From assembly GCA_028682925.1 (NCBI GenBank), contig JAJRAG010000013.1, forward strand, positions 1-23,037: DNA of 23,037 bases. The letters run 5' to 3'. A program made the position numbers and the translations under genes. A model generated the notes under the pieces. It was not told the DNA's origin. It did no database searches and saw only the letters and a program-made list of their open reading frames with translations. Each line of letters begins with the position of its first letter. The first letter of the stretch is position 1. Source of the DNA: Methanomassiliicoccales archaeon. Its GTDB lineage: Archaea > Thermoplasmatota > Thermoplasmata > Methanomassiliicoccales > JACIVX01. Below, one piece after another: positions 7,486-13,628 of this stretch.

Positions 7486-8476
7486 AGATGCAATAGTTCC
7501 TCGTGAGCGATCTGTGTACTCTCTGTGTGTGCGTCTCCCTTTTCTCAAGATCTTGCCTTTTCTTAAGACACGGCGTAGGAAAGACAACAGCCAGGCTTCC
7601 ATTCCGTCTCAACGCGCTGGCCATTGCCGCAAGCGCTCTCTCATAGAGGTCGCCAGGCGGCTCCTTTCTTGTCGTCGCCGACCTCCCATAAGGCGGGTCG
7701 GTCACTATCGCGTCGACCATGCCGAACACGTCGGATATTTCTCCAACGTCCGCAACTCTGATCTCCTCCCAAGTGACACCAAAGTGAGACATGTTCTCCA
7801 TGCATCCGAGGACCATATCTTTCGATATATCCGAGCCAAGGACCTTCGCACCGATCAGGGCGGCTTCAATGAGTACTCCTCCGGTACCACAGAAAGGATC
7901 GAGAAGTCGCTGCCCCCTTCTTATTCTGGACAGATTCACCAAGACCCTTGCAAAACGCGGATGTAGGGAAATCGGTGAGAAGAAGGGTCTTAACGCCACT
8001 TTCCTCTCATCGAATTGCCTCCTGTTGACTGATTTGTCGCTCACGAAGAAATGGAGCGCATCAGACATCAATATTCGAATTTCGACTTCTGGGGACTCAA
8101 GATCGATTTTCGCATTTTCCTTGATTATCATTCCGACCTTTCCAGCGATCCTAGAACTGTTGATTTCCGGATACATGCGCTGATATTGCTTGGCTCTGAC
8201 CGCCACGGAACCAGGAGGTGGCTGGAGGGATGATGCGAACTCGTCTAGACTATCCAAGGTGCAACAGCCAAGGTATCGTCCCACTCGATGCGTGAGTGCT
8301 AGGCGCGCGACCACTCTGTCCAACTCGTCCCCCTGCATGTTGCATATCACGTATCCTGGTCCCTGTGCAACCTCCGTGAAGGAGGTGCATTCAGCGTTCA
8401 GGCAGGATAGGACTTCAGAGCGTGGGAGAGTTGGGTGTTCACCAGAGAGTTCGAACAGAAACGGTTGACCGGACAT
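7463..8476 (-). CDS. tRNA (guanine-10-N2) methyltransferase, TrmG10/Trm11 type
   Basis: A 337-aa protein with an N-terminal THUMP-like RNA-binding part (about residues 1-155) and a C-terminal Rossmann methyltransferase. SAM motif I is DPFCGTGG (193-200), and the amino-methyltransferase catalytic motif is TDPPYG (259-264). This arrangement is that of archaeal TrmG10, which makes m2G or m2,2G at tRNA position 10; both archaeal-type tRNAs in this window have G10. The ATG at 8476 starts the usual FLFELSGEHP N-terminus. A TATA-like GATTAATC lies about 32 bp upstream, between this gene and radA, so it may have its own promoter. It overlaps the end of the convergent protease gene. Confidence 0.9.
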   Translation of the reverse strand: MSGQPFLFELSGEHPTLPRSEVLSCLNAECTSFTEVAQGPGYVICNMQGDELDRVVARLALTHRVGRYLGCCTLDSLDEFASSLQPPPGSVAVRAKQYQRMYPEINSSRIAGKVGMIIKENAKIDLESPEVEIRILMSDALHFFVSDKSVNRRQFDERKVALRPFFSPISLHPRFARVLVNLSRIRRGQRLLDPFCGTGGVLIEAALIGAKVLGSDISKDMVLGCMENMSHFGVTWEEIRVADVGEISDVFGMVDAIVTDPPYGRSATTRKEPPGDLYERALAAMASALRRNGSLAVVFPTPCLKKRQDLEKRETHTQRVHRSLTRNYCIFTKRSGP

Positions 8477-8521
8477 GAAAGTGCTAGGTCAATTGCTCAT
8501 GGGGGATTAATCATCTTCCAT

Positions 8522-9985
8522 TCAGTCCCGGATCCCTATCTCAGAGAGAGTGATCACTGCCTCCGCTTCTGGAAGATTCGGAGAGTCAATCAGTCTTGCG
8601 ATACGTTTTCCGCCTTTGCTTTTTCTGAGGTACAAACGGAATGTGGCAGTGTGACCGACTATGTGACCTCCAATGGGTCGGGTCGGGTCTCCGAAGAAAG
8701 CATCCGGTTTGGCGGCCACTTGGTTAGTTACGGCTATGACGGCGTTGTTGAGGTCGGAGAATCTCAACAGGTCGTGCATGTGCTTATTGAGTGCCTGCTG
8801 TCTCTCAGCGAGAGCACCGCGGCCGATGTACTCTGCTCTGAAGTGGGCCGTCAACGAGTCGACCACCAAAAGGCGGACTGGTTTGTCGTGAGCCAGCTCC
8901 GTCGCCTTTTCGACCAGCAGCATCTGATGATGTGAATTGAATGCACGTGCTACGTGAATCTTCTGAAGTGTTGCGACGGGATCAAGATCCAAGGCCGTTG
9001 CCATCTGGACTATTCTCTCGGGACGGAAAGTGTTCTCTGTATCGATGACGATCACTTCCCCTTCGAGTCCTCCCTCGTCGTAGGGCATCGTGGCGTTCAC
9101 CGCAAGTTGGAAGCATATCTGGGTGTTGTGAAGCAACGTCGGAATGTTGCCTCCCACATACGTATGACCGTTCGGCACAACGAAGTCATAGATGTAGTCG
9201 TTGTAGGAGACCGGCCTCACGGAACGCACTTTGTCGGAAGCCAGATTTGCATTTCCATCGAATGATCTCTCCAGGTCTCCATAGCTTTCTCTGATCGTCA
9301 CGATTCTCTCGCCTGATCGTATCCCCGAAGCCGGGACCCAGTCCATACGGTTCCGTCCGATCACGGGGAGCCTATGGACTCGGCTCAGAGTGATGGTGCG
9401 GCCCCTCTCCGTGGAGATCTCCAGAAGCTCCTCGACCTTCTCTCTGTAGACGTACGAGGGTGATACTGGAACTACCCTACCTTCAACGAGACCCAGGACT
9501 CTTGCTTGAGGGGCCATGACCATCTCCCCCCCATCATGTTTCATTCCGCAAGCTCTCTGTTCGAAGTCCGAATAGACATCCTCAATTGTCTGAACACGGA
9601 CACCATCGTCACAGTGGAATATGACCGGAGTCTCGGCCGACACGCATTTCCCGCTTCCAAATTCCCCGAAAAACTCGGCTATGGCTTGAGTCTCGAAACC
9701 TCCCCCCATCAGCTCATCAAAGGCTCTGGAACTGGATGTCAGTTTGTGTATCTTCTTTCTCCTTTCGAGAACAAGGTCGCCGGTCTCAAATCCTCCGACG
9801 TCGGCGGCCTGCTTTGCAGACGCTATTATCTTCGCTGCGGTGCTCTCTCCTATTTCGCAGACTTCTGCAAGCACCTTCGGAGACTCGACGGCTATCGCCA
9901 TAAGATCGGCATATCCTGCATCGCTCAGTTTCTCAGCAGTTGCGGGTCCTACTCCAGGCAACTCTTCTAATTTCTTCTCGGGCAT
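8522..9985 (-). CDS. radA: DNA repair and recombination protein RadA, interrupted by an in-frame mini-intein
   Basis: RadA is the archaeal RecA/Rad51 recombinase that forms filaments on single-stranded DNA and exchanges strands. The N-terminal helix-hairpin-helix domain (LEELPGVGPATAEKLSDAG) is followed by the ATPase core. The Walker A motif GEFGSGK is interrupted directly after Lys and resumes as TQICFQLAV; Walker B is LLVVDSL, with VTNQV later. Removing the 174-residue intein leaves 313 residues, close to normal RadA length. I chose the ATG at 9985 because AGGTG lies seven bases before it and a TATA box (10021-10029) is about 38 bp upstream; a GTG at 10000 is the alternative. Activity requires protein splicing because the insertion splits the nucleotide-binding loop. 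Confidence 0.96.
   Translation of the reverse strand: MPEKKLEELPGVGPATAEKLSDAGYADLMAIAVESPKVLAEVCEIGESTAAKIIASAKQAADVGGFETGDLVLERRKKIHKLTSSSRAFDELMGGGFETQAIAEFFGEFGSGKCVSAETPVIFHCDDGVRVQTIEDVYSDFEQRACGMKHDGGEMVMAPQARVLGLVEGRVVPVSPSYVYREKVEELLEISTERGRTITLSRVHRLPVIGRNRMDWVPASGIRSGERIVTIRESYGDLERSFDGNANLASDKVRSVRPVSYNDYIYDFVVPNGHTYVGGNIPTLLHNTQICFQLAVNATMPYDEGGLEGEVIVIDTENTFRPERIVQMATALDLDPVATLQKIHVARAFNSHHQMLLVEKATELAHDKPVRLLVVDSLTAHFRAEYIGRGALAERQQALNKHMHDLLRFSDLNNAVIAVTNQVAAKPDAFFGDPTRPIGGHIVGHTATFRLYLRKSKGGKRIARLIDSPNLPEAEAVITLSEIGIRD
9125..9646 (-). mobile_element. RadA mini-intein (174 aa) in the Walker A loop, no homing endonuclease
   Basis: The insert begins with Cys (CVSAETPV, block A) after GEFGSGK and ends with LLHN before Thr, the nucleophile of the C-extein. 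Block B is RTITLSRVH, block F is YDFVVPNGHTYVGG, and block G is IPTLLHN with penultimate His and terminal Asn. There is no LAGLIDADG-type domain. The body (SYVYREKVEELLEI, DWVPASGI, YIYDFVVP) resembles the Pyrococcus RadA intein, which I recall as about 172 aa at the same GK/T site. The usual block B Thr-x-x-His reads Ser-Arg-Val-His here. Confidence 0.95.
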
Positions 9986-10020
9986 CGATGCACCTTTCAC
10001 CTCTAAATCCCCCCCGAGCT

Positions 10021-10029
10021 TATATATCT
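10021..10029 (-). promoter_or_regulatory. TATA box for radA
   Basis: The minus-strand sequence ATATATA sits about 38 bp upstream of the ATG at 9985, predicting a leader of roughly 15 nt that contains the AGGTG ribosome site. Confidence 0.65.
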
Positions 10030-10040
10030 GTCACAGGGAG

Positions 10041-10069
10041 ATGAACGAAAGTACCTGGTACCTGTTCAT
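10041..10069. promoter_or_regulatory. Dyad-symmetric element just upstream of the radA TATA box
   Basis: ATGAAC (10041-10046) and GTTCAT (10064-10069) form inverted arms around an inner GTACC/GGTAC inverted pair (10051-10061). The element begins about 12 bp upstream of the radA TATA box, a usual place for an activator or repressor site. The regulator is unknown; the arms could also form an imperfect RNA hairpin. Confidence 0.35.
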
Positions 10070-10160
10070 TGTCAAACGATTGAGTGTGCTTGAGTATGAA
10101 GTCTTTGGCTGCTCTTATTGTGACGTCTTCCATGACGACTTGCAACCGGACGGCTCTTGG

Positions 10161-10199
10161 GTGTGGCTGTTTTAGCCACGCGATGATTTCTTACTCATC
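10161..10199. repeat. Two adjacent short hairpins in the radA/membrane-protein divergent region
   Basis: GTGGCT/AGCCAC (10163-10168 and 10174-10179) can form a stem extendable to eight pairs with a GTTTT loop. It is followed at once by GATGA/TCATC (10182-10186 and 10195-10199). They lie between divergent promoters, so they are unlikely to be terminators. Aside from these, the dyad at 10041 and the two promoters, the 260-bp gap shows no gene. Confidence 0.3.
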
Positions 10200-10213
10200 T
10201 TGCGTAGGGGAAA

Positions 10214-10222
10214 GAATTTAAG
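10214..10222 (+). promoter_or_regulatory. TATA-like element for the membrane-protein gene
   Basis: GAATTTAAG is centred about 29 bp before the ATG at 10247, consistent with a nearly leaderless transcript. Confidence 0.45.
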
Positions 10223-10246
10223 TGACCATCGTTGTTAAGGGGGACA

Positions 10247-10945
10247 ATGGCCCACAAAAGGAAGAAAGAAGTTGTCGAGGAGGAATACGAGTTCGTTCCT
10301 CCCGAGTTCGACGAAAGAAAGTTCCTTGAGAATGACATAAGGGGAACTAAGATACTTCTTCTGACTGCTGCTTTCGCCATAGTATTCGGGATCATTGCCT
10401 ACATACTTGGTGGCTTCAACATTTATCTGGGCTTGATCGTCATGATCGCGGGTATGGTGGCGTTGAGATACCTATACCCACTCGCCAAGATTCCTTGGAG
10501 CACGGTTGAGAAAAAGACCTTCTTTGGCAACGTTGGTCTGTTCTTCTTCATATTCCTCGCCGTCTGGATAATACTCCTTAACGTTCCTTTCAGTGATCAT
10601 GCGAACCCAGAGATACGCGACGTTTCGATCTGGATCCGAGACGCAAGCGGTAATATGACAGAGATACATCCAAAGGGATCCATCTTCTCCATTACACAGC
10701 AGGGAGCGACCGGAATCGTCAATATCACCGCAAGAGTGTCGGACAATAGTGGTCTTGCTAGTGTCATGGTAAACGTCAGTGGTATAACGGGCAACTTCGT
10801 GGACATGACCGACATCGGCAGCCACACCTTCAGCCTCTCGAATACCTATCATACGGGAGACTACAACTTCGTCATAAAGGCTGAAGACAAGGTAGGCCAC
10901 ACCAGCAGATCGAGCACGTACATACTCAATATCGCTCAGGCATGA
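10247..10945 (+). CDS. Membrane protein of unknown function with three TM segments and an outer beta domain
   Basis: A 232-aa protein that I do not recognise. The first 34 residues are highly charged and cytoplasmic-looking (KRKKEVVEEE). Hydrophobic segments follow at about 35-53, 58-78 and 92-113. The remaining 115 residues are rich in Asn, Ser, Thr, Gly and Val with beta-strand spacing (IVNITARVSDNSGLASVMV, then AEDKVGHTS), typical of an Ig-like or Big-type extracellular domain. With three segments and a charged N-terminus inside, the C-terminal domain would face outside. The ATG at 10247 follows a run of G; an upstream TTG at 10232 is in frame but would precede the predicted transcription start. 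It is divergent from radA. Confidence 0.7.
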   Translation: MAHKRKKEVVEEEYEFVPPEFDERKFLENDIRGTKILLLTAAFAIVFGIIAYILGGFNIYLGLIVMIAGMVALRYLYPLAKIPWSTVEKKTFFGNVGLFFFIFLAVWIILLNVPFSDHANPEIRDVSIWIRDASGNMTEIHPKGSIFSITQQGATGIVNITARVSDNSGLASVMVNVSGITGNFVDMTDIGSHTFSLSNTYHTGDYNFVIKAEDKVGHTSRSSTYILNIAQA

Positions 10946-10969
10946 TCGATCCAGCCAGAGAAATCCGTT

Positions 10970-12295
10970 CTACCTCTCCCAAGGTTTCCTTTTGTCCAGG
11001 AGCATCTTCAGTGATCCCTTGTAGGTCGTGGACAGGGCAGTCTCGTGCTCAATGATCTCGTATCTCCCGTCTCTTCTGAAATCCCTTCCCAGACCGACGG
11101 ATTCCATTTGGCTCCGCACAAGATCCGATGCCTTGGTATATTCCCTTTCGGCGATGACTGTCCATCTTCCGCCGTCGATGAACGGCCTTCTAGTCATTTT
11201 TCCTTTCCACTTCGAAAGGAATTCCCTGGAATTATCAAGCCAGACTGGAGGGCCCTGATGTCTTCTGCATTTCGATAGAACGTCGGTCTGAAGTTCGAAC
11301 ACGAAGCGGATACTCTTGTCGACCTGGAATGCTTTGTCAACGATGGCAAAATCATGGATGTCGAGGAGGGATTTCAATCCATCCAGCGTCTTTCTCACCT
11401 GGGGGTAGAGATCATCATCTATGATCTCAGGTCTTTTGAACTCAACGATGAGGATTCTTGTGTCCCTCGATTGGATTTCGCGCTTTATCGCACGTAGGTC
11501 CCATTCCTTTCCTTTCCTGGGGAAGAAGAATCTGAGATCCTCTTTCTTCAGATACTCCCTGCATCCGTATATGAACAGTGAGAAGGAGTCTAAGGATACT
11601 GCTGAACCGACATTCCTTTTTGGATCGATGGGATCGTAGAAGATGAACGGCGAGTCGAATCTACTTCTGCAGGGCACACTGAGGTGAAGCGTTTCACCGT
11701 ATCTCCAGTTCGATGCCTCGCTTAGTACCTTTCTGAAATCACCATACTTCAGTATCAGAAGCTCGACCAGATATCCAGAGAAACCTTGGACTTTCGCCTC
11801 TGCTCCGTAGACTCCGATTCCCTTCGTGAATTGCTTCAGAAGTCGGATCTCTCCCTTCTGCTTCTCAGAAATGTGATTTCTTATGAAGTCTGTATGAAAT
11901 GGGGTCCTATCCACAGCCGATTTCAGTCCCTTTGGACTCTCGATCTTGTAACATGGAACCAGATCGACCTCCAATCCACTGTGACTGCCGTGAATGTATG
12001 GGTGCTCCGCGTATCTTTCCTCTCCTCCAAGGACCGACCGCCCGATTGCGAGACCTACTTTCTCGAGATCTTCCCTGGGAGTCGTCTCGGGAAACATCAC
12101 GAAGAGATCCACATCAGGATTGCGGAGATACGTATCCTTCGCGACTGAACCCACTAGGCGGACCTCGAGATCCAGACCTTTGGCTTCTATGTCATCGTTC
12201 GTTCTTCCTATTAGATCTGAGACGACCCTGGCCACAAAATGTCTGTGTTTTGCGTCAGGCGAGATCTTTTCCAGGACTCTCTCTTCGATTGGCAT
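10970..12295 (-). CDS. cca: CCA-adding enzyme (archaeal class I tRNA nucleotidyltransferase)
   Basis: A 441-aa enzyme that builds or repairs the 3'-CCA end of tRNA without a nucleic acid template. The nucleotidyltransferase signature GS-x(n)-DxD is at residues 49-50 and 61-63 (VGSVAKDTYLRNPDVDLF), and the third carboxylate is Asp111 in LEVDLVPCYKI. Length and layout match archaeal class I enzymes. The ATG at 12295 gives a normal start (MPIEERVLEKISP). A TATA-like element on the minus strand (12322-12329) is about 30 bp upstream. One tRNA in this window (tRNA-Tyr) lacks an encoded CCA and would need this enzyme. Confidence 0.94.
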   Translation of the reverse strand: MPIEERVLEKISPDAKHRHFVARVVSDLIGRTNDDIEAKGLDLEVRLVGSVAKDTYLRNPDVDLFVMFPETTPREDLEKVGLAIGRSVLGGEERYAEHPYIHGSHSGLEVDLVPCYKIESPKGLKSAVDRTPFHTDFIRNHISEKQKGEIRLLKQFTKGIGVYGAEAKVQGFSGYLVELLILKYGDFRKVLSEASNWRYGETLHLSVPCRSRFDSPFIFYDPIDPKRNVGSAVSLDSFSLFIYGCREYLKKEDLRFFFPRKGKEWDLRAIKREIQSRDTRILIVEFKRPEIIDDDLYPQVRKTLDGLKSLLDIHDFAIVDKAFQVDKSIRFVFELQTDVLSKCRRHQGPPVWLDNSREFLSKWKGKMTRRPFIDGGRWTVIAEREYTKASDLVRSQMESVGLGRDFRRDGRYEIIEHETALSTTYKGSLKMLLDKRKPWER

Positions 12296-12321
12296 TCAGA
12301 GCATAATTGGGCTAGTTGGTC

Positions 12322-12329
12322 AATAATCC
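12322..12329 (-). promoter_or_regulatory. TATA-like element for cca
   Basis: The minus-strand GGATTATTG is centred about 30 bp before the ATG at 12295. It implies a short leader; the match is moderate. Confidence 0.35.
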
Positions 12330-12394
12330 TTTCATTTGGGTCTTCATCTTGAAAGTACGCTTGTTGATTCGTGCTTCAGTCCACGATAGCCTTC

Positions 12395-12415
12395 ATTGCC
12401 TCGTGACCAGGCAAT
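12395..12415 (-). repeat. Perfect 7-bp hairpin upstream of cca
   Basis: ATTGCCT (12395-12401) and AGGCAAT (12409-12415) are perfectly complementary around a 7-nt loop. It lies downstream of the candidate RNA hairpin at 12434-12510 when read on the minus strand, and could be part of the same transcript. There is no T-run after it, so a terminator role is not supported. Confidence 0.3.
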
Positions 12416-12433
12416 TTCAGTGCATAGGGGTTT

Positions 12434-12510
12434 GGTGTCCAAGGGCGGTGGGGTGGGGGATAACAAAACAGTTGATTAGGAGGAAAGTCGAGCCACCGTC
12501 CCCGGACACC
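12434..12510. ncRNA. Candidate structured RNA (long two-part stem), strand uncertain
   Basis: GGTGTCC (12434-12440) pairs with GGACACC (12504-12510). After a symmetric 2x2 internal loop (AA/CC), GGGCGGTGG (12443-12451) pairs with CCACCGTCC (12493-12501). That gives 16 pairs closing a loop of about 41 nt. As plus-strand RNA the one imperfect pair is G-U; as minus-strand RNA it would be an A-C mismatch, which slightly favours plus. Against that, a good minus-strand TATA box at 12533-12541 would start a minus transcript right at the stem base. It lies in a 342-bp gap between two minus-strand genes. No known RNA family is recognised. Confidence 0.4.
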
Positions 12511-12532
12511 TATTTCTCGCAACCCATGCTCT

Positions 12533-12541
12533 ATTATAAAA
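12533..12541 (-). promoter_or_regulatory. TATA box in the cca/MBL gap
   Basis: The sequence TTATAAAA on plus reads TTTTATAA on minus. No coding start lies 25-60 bp away in either direction. On the minus strand transcription would begin near 12510, at the base of the long hairpin. A small GC palindrome (TGCGGCCGCCGCA, 12550-12562) lies just upstream and could end the MBL transcript. Confidence 0.4.
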
Positions 12542-12637
12542 GGATAACTTGCGGCCGCCGCACGATTAAGCCTCTTTGTCGCTGAACAATCGAAGAGTGT
12601 CGCAGAATCTCTACTTCGTTCGTTGCTCCAATCGGGA

Positions 12638-13438
12638 TCAATTCATATCGCAGCGTCTGTGCACCCGTATCACTTTTCCCAATGTCAGCGTCATGAGGTC
12701 AGTTGCCGCAACTGTCCTTATGCCAGATCTCTCTTCAACATATCGTGCCTGCTTCTCCGCCCCTTCGTGGAGTAGCTTCATCCCGAAGTGTGTCAACACT
12801 GCGGCTTCCGGAGATACCTTCTTCACGAGGACCGAGGCATCTTCCGTGCACATATGGTAGGGTATCCTGGACGAAATGGGTCGCGTTAGGCAGATGATGA
12901 GGACTCTTGATTGTCGGTGGGCTTCCGTGACTTCTGGATTCAGCTCGGAATCTCCTACATAGGAGATGGTTCCATTCGAGGTATGGAGTTTGAACCCAAT
13001 TCCAGTGGGATCGCTGTGCGCTGTCGGGGTCGCTTCAATCTTCATCTGGACTAGCGAAATCGAGGAGCCTTTGGCCATGGCGACGACCCTCTCGGGGAGT
13101 CCGACGTGGTAGTCGGAAATTGCCGGTCCAAAGTTGCCGTAACCTTGTATAACGCTGTTGCTCCCTACGAGAACCCCCCTTTTTCTGAACCCTCCTCTCG
13201 CCATCCCTTCGATCAGAACCTCGGCATCCGAGTAGTGATCTGGATGGCAGTGCGATATTAGAACCGCATCTGTCTTGCTCGGATCGATTGAGAGTCGAGC
13301 CATATTGACCAATGCTCCTGGTCCAGGGTCCAGATGTATTCTGCACCCATCGCAGAAATAGATTCCTCCAGTGTTGCGCGGCTGGTACATCGTGGCAAAT
13401 CTCCCTCCTCCTGTTCCAAGGAAAGTGATTGTTGTCAT
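12638..13438 (-). CDS. MBL-fold metallo-hydrolase
   Basis: A 266-aa metallo-beta-lactamase-fold hydrolase. The dinuclear metal motif HCHPDH is at residues 63-68; further ligand candidates are His in TAHSDPTG, Asp in YVGDSEL and His in LTHFGMKLL near the C-terminus. The N-terminal TFLGTGGGRFATM loop followed by CDGCRIHLDPGPGALV is typical of archaeal RNase Z/beta-CASP-related stand-alone hydrolases. The substrate (phosphodiester, thioester or other) cannot be inferred. I chose the ATG at 13438 because AGGATC lies about eight bases upstream and the fold starts there; the open frame to 13582 would add 48 residues of non-family sequence covering a divergent promoter region. Confidence 0.85.
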   Translation of the reverse strand: MTTITFLGTGGGRFATMYQPRNTGGIYFCDGCRIHLDPGPGALVNMARLSIDPSKTDAVLISHCHPDHYSDAEVLIEGMARGGFRKRGVLVGSNSVIQGYGNFGPAISDYHVGLPERVVAMAKGSSISLVQMKIEATPTAHSDPTGIGFKLHTSNGTISYVGDSELNPEVTEAHRQSRVLIICLTRPISSRIPYHMCTEDASVLVKKVSPEAAVLTHFGMKLLHEGAEKQARYVEERSGIRTVAATDLMTLTLGKVIRVHRRCDMN

Positions 13439-13494
13439 GGTGTTGATCCTACCCGAAGGCAATAGATTTCCTGAACTCACCGCACCAGTTTTTT

Positions 13495-13506
13495 GGAATC
13501 GATTCC
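13495..13506. promoter_or_regulatory. Perfect 12-bp palindrome in a divergent promoter region
   Basis: GGAATCGATTCC reads the same on both strands and lies between the MBL gene (start 13438) and the deaminase gene (start 13629). It could be an operator. A 9-bp direct repeat TGAACTCAC occurs at 13472-13480 and 13574-13582 around it. No regulator is known. Confidence 0.3.
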
Positions 13507-13593
13507 GACAGAACATGACTACAAGTCTATATCTTACTTGTTTTCTTGGACTGGAGACTGATTGCGAGGCCCTTGAACTCACTTGCTCACCAA

Positions 13594-13602
13594 ATTTTAT
13601 AA
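13594..13602 (+). promoter_or_regulatory. TATA box for the MTA/SAH deaminase gene
   Basis: ATTTTATAAT is centred about 30 bp before the ATG at 13629, predicting a leader of only a few bases. Confidence 0.6.
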
Positions 13603-13628
13603 TCTGGGGTGGCGTTCAATGGAAATGG

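Noticed and set aside
12361..12425. C/D box sRNA, prompted by CTGA and ATGA-like boxes on the minus strand
   Set aside because: No good upstream C box (RTGATGA) and no terminal stem could be found.
12470..12492. RNase P RNA, prompted by GAGGAAAGTC
   Set aside because: The remaining universal elements (CR-IV, CR-V, P4 partner strand) are absent at the needed distances, and a 300-nt RNA would run into the MBL gene.
12550..12559. 10-bp repeat TGCGGCCGCC also present at 22039-22048
   Set aside because: A single 10-mer shared once in 23 kb is expected by chance; it contains an 8-bp palindrome but no wider similarity.
13439..13582. 48-residue extension of the MBL-fold protein
   Set aside because: It lies before a ribosome site and a typical family N-terminus, and covers a divergent intergenic region.
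13371..13628. 86-residue extension of the deaminase
   Set aside because: It precedes the TATA box at 13594-13602 and overlaps the 5' end of the MBL gene antisense; the family starts at the later ATG.
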